DNA from: Notamacropus eugenii
Taxonomy: Eukaryota > Chordata > Mammalia > Diprotodontia > Macropodidae
Length of the DNA stretch: 64,000 nt
Direction: 5' to 3'
NCBI RefSeq assembly: GCF_028372415.1
Contig: NC_092874.1
Span: 118,493,244-118,557,243 of the forward strand
In this document: in pieces, positions 1-9,934 of the stretch
How positions within the stretch are numbered: the first letter of the stretch is position 1
Layout of the letters: each line of letters begins with the position of its first letter
The notes under the pieces: model-generated
What the model was told of the DNA's origin: nothing
Seen by the model: the letters and a program-made list of their open reading frames with translations, nothing else
Database searches by the model: none
Position numbers and translations under genes: made by a program

Positions 1-204
1 TAGAGTTCACAAAGCCAATGCAAGAGATTTTAATGCTTTTTTAAAGGAATGACTATTGCCTAGCCATGGCCAACACTCATCCTTTACATCCTCTAGAACA
101 AGAGGCCAACAGTTTTGAAAAGTGGGAATGATTCTGCCTGACCTTCAGTTTCTACCCAGAACTTCAGAAAGTATATTTGATATTGTTGGAATGTGTGGTG
201 CTAG
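1..204. other. Unclassified non-coding DNA
   Basis: No coding frame or repeat was recognised. The stretch runs up to the MIR-like element that begins near 205. Confidence 0.4.
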
Positions 205-350
205 GGAATGTCATCCAGTGCCTCAGTTTCTTCATTTGTAAAATGGAGGGAGTGACACTTACCTAGCTACCTCATAGGACCTGTGTGAGGCTCAAATGAG
301 ATAATGTAGATAAAGTCATTTAGTGGTATCTATGAGTCAGGCAGAATTGT
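205..350 (+). mobile_element. MIR-like CORE-SINE, 3' part
   Basis: The stretch reads GTGCCTCAGTTTCTTCATTT followed by a TGTAAAATGGAGG core, then CAAATGAGATAATGTAGAT. This order is that of the MIR core and 3' domain in sense orientation. The head is missing or too decayed to see. Confidence 0.75.
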
Positions 351-749
351 TTTCTTCTACAAATGCTCCAAAGTCTGGGCAATTCCTGGTTCCCTATTCC
401 AAGTTGTAGGTCCCTGAGTAGAAGGAAAGGAAAGGTAATTGGTTGATAATACTTGATCTAGCCTTTGGGCAATGATGGCCACACCCCATAATTCCCAGGT
501 CACTTCTGACTCTCCCAAGTTGGATCAACATGGTGACCAGAAGTCACATTCCAATGGTAACAAAAGGGGGAGAGGGAAGGGTTATAAATTATCTAGATCT
601 GGCTCTGAGTCATAATACCCCTGTGGGTATTTGGGTACTTGATTTCATTGCAGGATACTCAGAATCCCTTGAAGTGCTGGAAGGGGTCTCAGCAACTATT
701 TAGTAACATGAACAAAAAGAATTTCCATGGCATGTGCAAGCATAGACAC
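351..749. other. Unclassified non-coding DNA
   Basis: About 400 bases with no recognised repeat or convincing coding frame. A short open frame starting at 639 runs through the CA microsatellite and is not credible. Confidence 0.4.
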
Positions 750-780
<31 letters not shown>

Positions 781-793
781 ACATACATGCACA
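750..793. repeat. (CA)n microsatellite
   Basis: An almost pure CA run changes into CATA units at its right end. Confidence 0.95.
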
Positions 794-999
794 TAGGTCA
801 TTCAGTGTCTGCTTGAAGATCTACAAAGAGTACAAGAAGAGGGAGACCATCACCTCTCAAGACAGCCCATTCCATTTTTGGACAGCTCTCCGACCCTAAC
901 ACAAAATTCTTTTCTTTAGTTACTTCCATTTTTATATGCTGGAGAAAGTATTTCTACTTCCCCATTAGAAGCAAACCTCTACATAGTGAGTCTTGCCTC

Positions 1000-1180
1000 T
1001 GGGGCCATCTCCACTTATCCTGATGTATATCTGACCACTGCCTTCAGATGGCTCTGGAGGTAAAAGTGAGGCTGGTGACCACACAGTCTTCCCTCACTTA
1101 AACCCTCTTCACTTGCATGTCATGGCTTCACCTCCCTGATATCATGAGCCTCTTCAAGAATGAAAGTCAAACAGCAACAA
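1000..1180 (+). mobile_element. SINE with RTE-like tail of the second type
   Basis: It starts GGGCCATCTCCACTTATCCT and ends with a CAACAA-type tail after GAATGAAAGTCAAAC. The same sequence recurs at 46855-47045 (sense) and, inverted, at 26998-27311 and 3168-3695. It is therefore a dispersed family whose tail differs from the Mar-1 tail. Confidence 0.65.
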
Positions 1181-1183
1181 GAC

Positions 1184-1335
1184 TCATGGTATAGAAATGC
1201 TGGACTTGGCATCAGTAAGCCTGGGTTTTCCCAGCTCTAACCCTTACTGATCTGCCTTCTCCCAATGGTCCTATTCTCTAAGGTTTTGCACACCTTAAAG
1301 CTTTATATCAATGTTAGCTATTATCTCTATCCCAC
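1184..1335 (+). mobile_element. Degenerate MIR-like SINE
   Basis: Head-like AGAAATGCTGGACTTGGCAT and the tail CACCTTAAAGCTTTATATCA with TTAGCTATTATC match the two ends of a CORE-SINE. The core in between is heavily decayed. Confidence 0.45.
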
Positions 1336-1450
1336 TGGAAATTTGGGTCCCAAGCACAGATAGATGAGCTTTTGCCTTATCTTGCTAGAGCATAGTCCTC
1401 CAGGACATTTTCTGCAGATTCCTCAGTCTTGCTCAGGCATCCTCCTTCCC

Positions 1451-1548
1451 CTCTAAAATATAAGCTCCCTGAGGACAAAGCTTCTATTTGCATGCCCAGT
1501 ACTTAGGAGAATGCCTGGCAGATAATAAGCAGTTAGTAAGTATTGCAT
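1451..1548 (+). mobile_element. L2 LINE 3' end
   Basis: ATAAGCTCCCTGAGGACAAA followed by a CCCAGTACTTAGGAGAATGC box is the usual L2 3' UTR order in sense orientation. Confidence 0.7.
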
Positions 1549-1552
1549 CCAT

Positions 1553-1600
1553 CTAACCACCTATCTATCTGTCTATCTGTCTGTCTGTCTTTCTATTTAC
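1553..1600. repeat. (TCTA/TCTG)n microsatellite
   Basis: Tetranucleotide units TCTA and TCTG alternate. The run sits at the junction between the L2 end and the next SINE. Confidence 0.9.
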
Positions 1601-1760
1601 TGATCATGTGACTGTGAGAAAGTCACTGAGTCCCAGTTTTCTCATCTCTAAAACAGGGATAATGATACTTGTACTGCCTCCATACCAGGGTATTTGTAAG
1701 CATCTTTATAAGGCAAGCACTTTGCAAATCTTAAAACATTTCTAAATAGGAATTGTGATA
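1601..1760 (+). mobile_element. CORE-SINE, headless
   Basis: TCATGTGACTGTGAGAAAGT, then CCCAGTTTTCTCATCTCTAA, then AAGCACTTTGCAAATCTTAA follow the order of the core and 3' domain. Confidence 0.7.
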
Positions 1761-2039
1761 AGATCAATTTAATTGCTCTCTCTAACAAAAATATAACAAG
1801 TGTTCTTTGTGCAATGTAGCCTGCACATTGATCCATGAAACCAAGGGGGGCATCCATACCTCATTTCCCCTTAGCTGGGGTAGACATCGGATTCCAGGAG
1901 GTTTTCCTAGGTATAGAGATTTGATCCTTGAGCAACAGTGAATATGAGAAGCATATTCTAGCAGGAAAATGGAGTTGCATATAATGGATGTGTAATAATG
2001 TCTATGTAATTGAATTGAAGTGGGTTGGGGAGAGAGAGC

Positions 2040-2225
2040 TCACATTTCATAGCACTTTGGGGATTACAGTATCTTTTCCTCCTAACATCTTTGTGCCCTA
2101 GTAAGAGGGAGCATCATTATCTCTGTTCCTGAGGAAACTAAAATGCAGAGAAGGGAAAGGACATAGCCAGGCTCACATAGTTGACAAGCAACAGAATTAG
2201 AATTTGAATTGAATTAGGAAGGTGT
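2040..2225 (-). mobile_element. MIR-like SINE, inverted
   Basis: On the plus strand, TAGCACTTTGGGGATTACAG is followed by GAGGAAACTAAAATGCAGAG and CATAGCCAGGCTCACATAG. This is the reverse order of a CORE-SINE. Confidence 0.65.
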
Positions 2226-2334
2226 AGCCCTTTCAGTGGAAAAGTTAGACAATGAGAAAGAATGGAACTGTAACCTAATAGGACTAGAGTTTAAAGATCA
2301 GGAGAGAAAATATTTAAAGTCTTCAAGGTTCTCT

Positions 2335-2512
2335 AGCAAAAAGAGTGTCAGAGACATGTGTTCACATCCTAGCTCTTCTGCTTAATATCTATATGACTTT
2401 AGGCAAGTCAATTAACCTTTATGGGCCTGGGTTGCCTCTTCTATAAAAATTAGGGGGTGGGCTAGATATTCTTCAAGTTCCTTTCCAGTTCTGAATCTAC
2501 AGGGGCTATAGT
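2335..2512 (+). mobile_element. Ther-1/MIR-like SINE
   Basis: It has the core TATATGACTTTAGGCAAGTC and the tail GTTCCTTTCCAGTTCTGAAT, the ending that many Ther-1-like copies in this window share. Confidence 0.75.
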
Positions 2513-2784
2513 GTGTGGGGTTCATTCTTGGTGCAGGGGTATACAAGAAGGCTACCTGACTATGATACATGTTTGGGTTTGACTGAATGATGATGGTACC
2601 ATGGACTGTGCCAATATAGATGTTGGGAACGCTAGGGGGTTGATGAGGAAAATGAACTGGACAAATGGAAATAAAGGTAATTGGAAGATTTTGTGAAGTA
2701 ATGGCAGCAATTTTGTAAACTTTCAAAAATTTATGGAACTCACCACCAGAGGTAACCCTTCCATTCATCAATGGAGCTGTGATC

Positions 2785-3167
2785 TCAGTCTATAATCAAT
2801 AAACCTGTATGAAGTTCCATTTATATATGATACTGTGCTAGGCTCTGAAGGTACAAAGACAAAAATGAAACCGTTCTAATAATCAGGGTGCTTGTATTCT
2901 ACTGGGGGGGGATATAATAATGCTCATAAAGAAGATGATACAATATATATACCAAATAAAAGGAAATTGATTTCAGAGGGATACTAGCACCTGAAGGTGT
3001 AAGAAAAGATCTCTTGAAGGAAGTGGTCCTTGCATTAAGCCTAGAAAGGAACCAGGTAGTAGAAGGGAAGACTGTTCCAGGAAAGGGGGACAGTCTTGCA
3101 AAGGCACATAAGTGGGAGATAGAATACCAGTTACAGGGAACAGCAAATCTGGCTGACACATAAAGGG
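2785..3167 (-). mobile_element. L2 LINE, inverted, left piece
   Basis: The plus strand starts at an inverted L2 3' end (ATACTGTGCTAGGCTCTGAA) and continues into inverted ORF2-region sequence (GGAAGACTGTTCCAGG). A 0.5-kb repeat at 3168-3695 separates it from its continuation at 3696-4070. Confidence 0.65.
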
Positions 3168-3695
3168 AATGTTTGTCCTTTGTTTTCAAAGAGGACCAAT
3201 GAGATCATGGGGTGTTGTCTTGACTTACATTCTATTTAAGTATGGCAGAGTTACACAAAGTCATCAGCCTCGTCTCTCCTCCAGAGTCATCAGTCCAGGC
3301 CCAAGACAAAAGTCAGTATGACTGGTCATGGCCCCAGATTCAGTAGATGACATTAACATATTCGTTGTCTAACCAAACTCTAAGTGTTCCATAGTGCCTT
3401 CTTCAGCTATCTACAGGGCCATTGGAACAAACTGTTCTCATCTGCCCATTCACCCTGAGAGGAAATCTTCACATGCTTGGGGTAGACATCCCCTAACTCA
3501 TCTATGGGTTTGAGGTCTGCCCATTACCCTCAACTTGGTTTAGCCCACCTGGCAAGATGGTTTCACAGGGATGTGGCTGCTGCACATGATACAGCTTCTT
3601 GGAAACACAGGTGGGACTTGGGTGACAGGTGAATACCAAAGGTAGATGAGCAGCCCTGAAAAGGTCTCAGTAGGCCTCACACCAGAGGTTCTAGT
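3168..3695 (-). mobile_element. LINE/SINE tail repeat inserted in the L2
   Basis: In minus orientation it ends GAAAACAAAGGACAAAC, like the tails at 1180 and 47045. It extends about 330 bases further upstream than those SINE copies. It may therefore be a fragment of the LINE that donated that tail. No coding frame is evident. Confidence 0.5.
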
Positions 3696-4070
3696 ACTCC
3701 TTTAACACCCCATACTTACACACATTACCCCCAAAAAGAGAATAATGTAATATAGAACAGAACCAAATGATAAAGAACATTAGATGCCAAACAAAAGAGT
3801 GTTTTATCTCTGAAACAGCAGAGAACCACAGGAGCTTCTTAAGCAAGGGATTTACATGGTGGGATCTGTGTTCTAGGAATATCAATCTAGCAGCTATTTG
3901 GAAGATGGATTGGAGAAGGGAGGGTGTGGAGAGGGTGTGGATGCATGAAAACCAATGAGGAGACTAATGTAATATTTCAGGAGAGAGACTGCCTGACCAA
4001 GGGTGACTATGGGTGTGGATATAAAGAAAGGGATAGACGTGAGAGGTGCTGTGGCCTGGGTCCATTGTTC
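3696..4070 (-). mobile_element. L2 LINE, inverted, right piece
   Basis: Plus-strand sequence such as GATGCCAAACAAAAGAGTGT and GAAGATGGATTGGAGAAGGG matches the inverted L2 ORF2 region. It follows on from the piece that ends at 3167. Confidence 0.65.
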
Positions 4071-4354
4071 TGTTGCTTTGAACTGGGGGTATGGTCTCAG
4101 ATTTAAAAGACAGGTCTTTATTTGGGGGAGAAGAGTGGGATCATTTAAAGAACTATATGGTTTCTCAAAGGCAATTCAACCAAATTTCATCTTCCTATTT
4201 CTTGTCCCAACTCTAGTGTCTGTTCAAAATATATGTACTGAAAACTAGACAGGGGTTGTCCATACAACTGAATATCATAACATGTATAATAAATAACTCA
4301 TTAAATAAGAGTATAAAAAGGTTCACCTGTTTGGATAAAGTCAGGGATGATAAT
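4071..4354. other. Unclassified non-coding DNA
   Basis: About 280 bases with only short open frames and no repeat that I recognise. Confidence 0.4.
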
Positions 4355-4535
4355 ATTGTAAAATCACAGAATCTTGTAGTGTTAGAAAGGATTTTTAGAA
4401 ACCCAGCCAGCAAGGCCTAGTGAAGTTAATGACTTACCACAGGTCATGTAGCTTCCAAGTAGCAGAACTAGACTAAAAACCAAGTCTCTTGTCTCCTTAG
4501 CTAGTATGTTTTCTATTAGTCCACAACTGTCTATA
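4355..4535 (-). mobile_element. Ther-1-like SINE, inverted
   Basis: It opens with ATCACAGAATCTTGTAGTGT and runs through an inverted core with GACTTACCACAGGTCATGTA. Confidence 0.7.
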
Positions 4536-4715
4536 TCCATAATGAATTCTTAAGGGAATCGATTGTTATCTGGGAACATACAGGGTGCATAGGAACACTT
4601 CTCAAACTCTTAGAGTTGATAGTAACAACTCTGTAACTCTCTCTCAAAAGACTGGGAGTCTTCTAAGCCCCTTTTCATAGGGACAGATGTCCCTGCACAT
4701 CCAAAGAAGGTGCCC

Positions 4716-5067
4716 CCTGTCAGTCAGTCAGCAAGCATTTATTAAGTGGTTACTATGAGTTGGGCACTGGGTTAAGTGCTTTAGATCAGAAGAGAGGAAA
4801 AAAACATTCTCTGTTCTCAAACTACTCAGTCTAGTTAGGAGAAACAATATGCAAACTATGTAAAAACAAGATATATGCAGAATAAACTGGAGATAATCAA
4901 CAGAGGGAAGGCACTAGTAATTACAGGTATTGGGAAAGGGTAGGATTTTAGCTGGGACATGAAAGAAGCCAGGGAAGCCTGGAGGTGGAGATGAGAAGGC
5001 AATAAATTTCAAGCATGAATAACAGCCAGTAAAAATGCCCTAAAATGCCCTAGAGATAAGAGATGGA
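4716..5067 (-). mobile_element. L2 LINE, inverted, 3'-end piece
   Basis: The plus strand begins CAGTCAGTCAGCAAGCATTT, the inverted L2 3' end. It continues through CAACAGAGGGAAGGCACTAG into the inverted ORF2 region. A Mar-1 SINE interrupts it at 5068. Confidence 0.85.
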
Positions 5068-5320
5068 AGGGCAGCTAGGTGGCACAGTGGGTAGACTGAC
5101 AGGGCTGGAGTCAGGAAGAGTCATCTTCCTGAGTTCAAATCTGACCTCAGACCCTTACCAGCTATATGACCCTGGGCAAGTCATTTAACCCTGCTTGCCT
5201 CAGTTTCCTCATCTGCAAAATGAGCTGGAGAAGGAAATGGTGAACCAGTCTAGTGTCTTTGCCAAGAAAATTCCAAATAGGGTCATGAAGCATCAGATAT
5301 GACTGAAAAAACTACTGAGC
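5068..5320 (+). mobile_element. Mar-1 CORE-SINE, full length
   Basis: It has a tRNA-like head (GGCAGCTAGGTGGCACAGTG), a core (CAGCTATATGACCCTGGGCA) and an RTE-type tail (TTTGCCAAGAAAATTCC). The flanking repeats GATAAGAGATGGA (5055-5067) and GATAAGAGAAGGA (5321-5333) differ at one base and mark the target duplication inside L2. Confidence 0.93.
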
Positions 5321-6300
5321 GATAAGAGAAGGAATGCTTTGTACAAGCACTAGGAGACTAGTGTCACTGAATGTGATGCGTATGTAGGGGTGAATAAGGT
5401 GTTAAGAAGACTGGAAAGGTGAAAATAAAATAATATTTAGTTTAGTTCAGTTTTTTAAAAAGAAAACTGAAAAGGTAGAAGGAGTAAGTTATAAAAGGCT
5501 TTGGATACCAAAGGGAGAATTTTATAGTTAATCTTGGGGGTGGTCAGGAATCACTGTAGTTTACTGAGCAGGGAAGGCAGGGGGTGGGGTGGGGGAAGGC
5601 AAGAAGGAAGGACGTGGCCACACCTGTCCCTTAAGACTATCCTTTTCATAGCTGAGTAGAGGGAGACTTGAGGCAGGTAGACCAACCCACATCATTATCC
5701 AGGCATGACATAATAAGAATCTGTCCTAGGGTAAGTGTCTAAAGAGAGAGAGTGGGCAACACAAGAGATGGTGTTAATGTATAATTGACAGGACTTGGCA
5801 ACAAATTGAATATGGGCAGGTTGAGAATGAAGAGTTGAGAATCACATCTAGGTTAGGAATATGCTACCCTCAACCATTAGAGGGAAGTTCAAAAGGCGAA
5901 GGTCTCTGAGAAGAAAGATAATGAGTTAAGTTTTGGACATGTTTGTGATATTTACGGTATATCCAATTTAGCTGGAGATGTAAGACTGGATATCAGGAAA
6001 GAGGTCATGGATGGATAAAAATATCTGAGAAGCATATACTACATAGAGATGATAATTGAATCCGTGGAAACTGATGAGATCACTAAATAAAATAATATAG
6101 AGCTAGAAGAGAAGAGACCCAGGACAGAACTTTGGGGGACCCCCATGATTAGTGGGAGTGATTTGGATGAATATGCAGCACAGAAACCTAAGATAGAGCA
6201 GATAAATAGGGAGGAGGACCAGAAAAGAGTAGGATCATGAAAACCTAGAGGGAAGAGAGTATGAAAGGGAAGAGATTGATTGGCAATGTCAGAAGGATGT
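5321..6300 (-). mobile_element. L2 LINE, inverted, middle piece
   Basis: Inverted ORF2-region sequence continues from 5067, for example ATTTTATAGTTAATCTTGGG, TTGACAGGACTTGGCAACAA and GTTAAGTTTTGGACATGTTT. The stretch is almost collinear with the L2 consensus as I recall it. It carries no usable reading frame. Confidence 0.8.
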
Positions 6301-6550
6301 GGACTGACAAAAGGCTCTGCTTGGTTTCAAACTCCATAGAATATTATGCCCCCATTCCAGGTCCTCTGCATTCATCCCCCTTTTTCAGCTTCCTTTTATA
6401 TGTTTTCTGCCTCTGTTATATTATAAGCTCCTTGAGGGCAAGGACAATCTTTCTTGGTTTTTTGTTTGTTTGTTTTTAATACCTAGCACTTTGCACAGTG
6501 AAGTAGGTACTTATTAAATTTGTTTTAATTAAAATTAAATTTGTTTTAAT
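6301..6550 (+). mobile_element. L2/MIR3-like 3'-end insert in the inverted L2
   Basis: ATTATAAGCTCCTTGAGGGC, a TG-rich stretch, and TACCTAGCACTTTGCACAGT form a sense L2-type 3' end. It lies inside the inverted L2, which resumes near 6551. Confidence 0.6.
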
Positions 6551-6625
6551 TAAAAGGTCATTAGATTTGTCAATCAAGAAATTCACTGGTAACTTTGGAG
6601 ATAGTAAGGGTGTCTGACCAGAGAA
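6551..6625 (-). mobile_element. L2 LINE, inverted, last piece
   Basis: GGTCATTAGATTTGTCAATC and ACTGGTAACTTTGGAGATAG continue the inverted L2 sequence after the insert. Confidence 0.65.
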
Positions 6626-6943
6626 GAACAAAAGTTCTTTAAATCCAGAAAGGCCAAATGACATTGAATGCTGTACAACTCTGTTAACCAAGGCTGGACC
6701 TAAAGAAGAGATGAAAAAATACACCTTCTTCTTTTCAGAGGTGGGTGCTATGAGTATGGAACATTGTAAATACTGTCAGAGTTGGTTAATATGTAGGTTA
6801 ACTTTGCTCCCTTTCTTTATTTCCTTTTATCTTCTTTATAAGAATGTCTTACTGGGTAGGCAATAGAGAAAAGATACATTCGGAAATGAAGATGACTCAA
6901 AAAAAAAAGATACCAATAAAAGAAATTTAAATTGAAAGTGGTC
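6626..6943 (+). mobile_element. LINE-like 3'-end remnant
   Basis: The stretch TTTCAGAGGTGGGTGCTATG to AGATACATTCGGAAATGAAG resembles those at 12990-13240 and 45310-45715, so it belongs to a dispersed family. I think it is an old L1-type 3' end, but the assignment is weak. Confidence 0.4.
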
Positions 6944-6951
6944 ATCTACAT

Positions 6952-7741
6952 CAAGGTTTCTTAGACTTTTTCCACCCCTGATCCCTTCTTGCCGGAGGAA
7001 TTTTTACATGACCCCGGCTATATAGGTATATAAACTAGATCTATAAATTGAATATTTATTGATAGTAAATCATAAAGAAATTTATTTTGAAACAATTCTT
7101 CGGTATACATATGATTTTGCCATTTGTTAAAGATGAAAGTAAATGTTCATACTGATGACATGAATGTGCTTATTTATTTTTACATATAAATCTTGGGGGG
7201 ATATTTGATACCGCAGGATGCAGAGAATGTTCAACATTTTTCGGAGTTGGTCGACATTTTGATTTTGTAATCATCAGGGCTGAGAACACCTCTTCGCATA
7301 AATATGCAGTACAAAACGGCAGAAGTACGTTTAGGGCCATTTCAGAAGTCACTGGAAATTCTGTACTAATCCCAAGCCAAAATTCATTTAACAATTCTGC
7401 ACATGCAGTAAGAAAAAAAAAACCACTGCAATTCATAACATACAATAGTCTCGAATCTGAGCTGAGATGTTTCTGGCAATATGACAGAATGCAAAGTGCA
7501 AAATACACATATTGTATATTTAGAACCAAGGCTGCAGTTAAGGTATGATGCAAAACGGGCAAGGACTGCCAGAAACACCTCGTGTTCATTACACGTTTGA
7601 TTTTTCATTGATTTTTGCTTATTGCATCTTCAGAAACCTGTTACTGTTACCAAATATTTTACTACCCCACATTCAGTTACACCATCCCATACAGTTATGT
7701 CATCTCAGATGGAGTCACAACCCACTGTTTAAGAAGCTCTG
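6952..7741. mobile_element. hAT-type DNA transposon, non-autonomous
   Basis: The left end CAAGGTTTCTTAGACTTTTT and the inverse of the right end, CAGAGCTTCTTAAACAGTGG, form imperfect terminal inverted repeats. The flanks ATCTACAT (6944-6951) and ATGTAGAT (7742-7749) match at 6 of 8 positions, as expected for a decayed 8-bp hAT duplication. Open frames inside, including one of 139 codons on the minus strand, show no transposase motif. Which strand is sense is unknown. Confidence 0.75.
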
Positions 7742-7829
7742 ATGTAGATAGAATGGGTCTGAGCAATCCTAGTTTTAAAAGTAGCAAAATCCCTAAAACA
7801 GCTGTTTGAGTCACCACTTTCACGGTCCT

Positions 7830-8062
7830 CTTTTAGTTCCTAATAATAGCTGTCATGTATATAATGCTTTGTGGATAATGAAACATTTTCTTTGCTACAA
7901 CTCTATGAGGTGAATAATGTATTAATATCACCATTTTATAGGTGAGGAAACTGAAACTCAAGTTATGATTTGCTCAGTTAAGAGCAGCTATGAAATGTCA
8001 GAGCCCAGATTCAAATACAAATCTTCTGACTCTGAATCCATTGCTCTACCTGCCATGCCAAG
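7830..8062 (-). mobile_element. CORE-SINE, inverted
   Basis: TATATAATGCTTTGTGGATA, ACCATTTTATAGGTGAGGAA and ATCCATTGCTCTACCTGCCA give the reversed tail, core and head order. Confidence 0.75.
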
Positions 8063-9162
8063 TTCCAACTCTGGAAAGTTCCATAGAATTCTAGTGTATG
8101 AATCTTTGTCTACTGAAGCCCTTGCTGCTTCTCCATCCACAGAGTAAGAACTATACCTGGCTTCTTGTCCTGATTACTGCCACTCTCTAGCAGAACCAAC
8201 GATCCCCTCCAGAGACCCCAGTCAAGAGCCTGCCCTGCTACTTGGCTTCACAGGGACCAAACCAATCTGATGGACCATACTTTTGAATTTGACCTTAATG
8301 CTTAAGTCTTTGCAACCTAGACTGGTAACTGAGAGTTTGGCTGTCCAGATAACACTAGCCTTTTGAGACTGGAATCATGGAGATCAAAACATCAAACCAT
8401 CCTTTGGTACAGCTGTGAGCAGGCAGAACCCTGGGCTGGATGAGCCATCACTGTTGTTTCTCTTTACACAATAAGATGAATAAAAGTATCACATAACAGA
8501 GAGGTGCTGAAGATGATTCAGCCTTGCCTAAGCCCCCAGGAAAGAGCAGGTCATAGCTAGAGAGAAGAGCCTCTTTGCAAATAGAGATACTCTTCCCTTC
8601 TAGTTCATAGCTAGCTATTCCCACCCATGACCAGTAGGGGGATCTATCCCACCTACACTCTGTAGATGTTTTTCTGCCCTTGACTTAAAGGATTCAGGGA
8701 GGTTGAGGACCAATATTTGGCAGAGTATCAAGCTTCTTTTCCACTGTAGGTGTCCTATATCCGTTGCCTATCTTTCTTGTCTGAATTCTGATGTTTTGTT
8801 TCTTGGTCTTTGCCCAGGTCCTTAATCTCTGCTTCCTGACAGTTCTTGGCTGTGACATTCACTCCTAGTATCCCCCTCCGCTCCAGGCTGTCTGTCTCCT
8901 AGTCCTGCACACTTAGCTTCATAGTGACCACCACTTTCCATGCCATGATCCATGCTGTTTGCCTGCTCCCTATCTAATCATCTTTACTGTGCCTTGGCTT
9001 TCCCAGTGCTAACTCTTTGTCCTGATTTTAAATCCCATTCTCTGCCCACAGTTTAGCACTGAAATAACAGTGAATATGCATGGTCATACGAAAACTTTGA
9101 GTACACTTTGATTATAACAAAGCAAATAGCAACAGTAACAACAAAATCAAAATGGAATGCTG
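8063..9162. other. Unclassified non-coding DNA
   Basis: About 1.1 kb with no recognised transposon and no long credible coding frame. It may be old single-copy intergenic or intronic sequence. Confidence 0.4.
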
Positions 9163-9386
9163 GGAGATTACAGACTCAAATAGAAACAGGGACTACTAAA
9201 TCATATATAAGGATACCCCTGGGTTACACATTAAATTAGAAAACCACACACTTATGTATTTCTTTTTTATTAATACATCAGCACATTAAAAGCATAGAAG
9301 GACTACATTTCAACTGATTCAAGCCACATTTTGGAGTGTTGTGGGCTACATGTGACCCTTGGTGCACAATTTTGACACCTGTACTC
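9163..9386. mobile_element. hAT/Charlie-like DNA transposon fragment
   Basis: The left end carries CAGACTCAAATAGAAACAGG and the right end TGACCCTTGGTGCACAATTT then TGACACCTGTAC. This pattern of tracts ending in TTTGACACC is typical of small hAT elements. A relative lies at 56387. Confidence 0.55.
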
Positions 9387-9439
9387 TAGTGCAGGAGCCC
9401 CATGCCAGAAAGTGAGAAGCATGCCTCCTCCTTGGTCTT

Positions 9440-9926
9440 CTGAAGTGGTGATTGGTCATTGCATTGATCACAATTGTTTTCTTTTAATCATTATATTACT
9501 TGTTCTATTTCTTCCCTCATTACTGGGCATCACTTATAATTTCAGATTCCTGTGAACCTGTCCCTTTAGTTATTGCTGACAACATAATCATGTTCCATTA
9601 TATTTATATACCATAATTTGCTCAGCTTTTCCAAAAATTATGGGTGCCCACTTTGTTTCCATTTCTTTGTGACAACCAAAATGTGTTGTTATAAATAATT
9701 TTAGACATATTCTTTTCCCTCTTTCTCTAATCTCTTTGGGATAAAAGTATTGTAATGGTATCATTGGATAAAAGGGTATGTACAGTTTAGTGATCTGAGG
9801 GGTATAGTTCTAAATTGCTTTCCAGAATAGTTGAACATCTTTGCAACACCACCAATAGTGCGTTAAGGTACCTATTTTCCCATAGTCCTTCCAACATTTA
9901 TCATTTCCCCTCTTTTTTGTATTTAT
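9440..9926 (-). mobile_element. Old L1 LINE, inverted, 3' piece
   Basis: The plus strand contains inverted L1 ORF2-end sequence such as CATGTTCCATTATATTTATA and AATTGCTTTCCAGAATAGTT. It stops at the HAL1 duplication AAAATTTA and resumes at 12338. Confidence 0.75.
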
Positions 9927-9934
9927 AAAATTTA

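Noticed and set aside
2412-2771. A 119-codon minus-strand frame
   Set aside because: Covers part of a Ther-1-like SINE and unique DNA. The translation is not protein-like.
5068-5140. tRNA gene
   Set aside because: Head of a Mar-1 SINE. It is tRNA-derived but not a tRNA gene. The same holds for all other SINE heads.
7170-7589. A 139-codon minus-strand frame
   Set aside because: It sits inside the hAT element and shows no transposase motif or other known domain.
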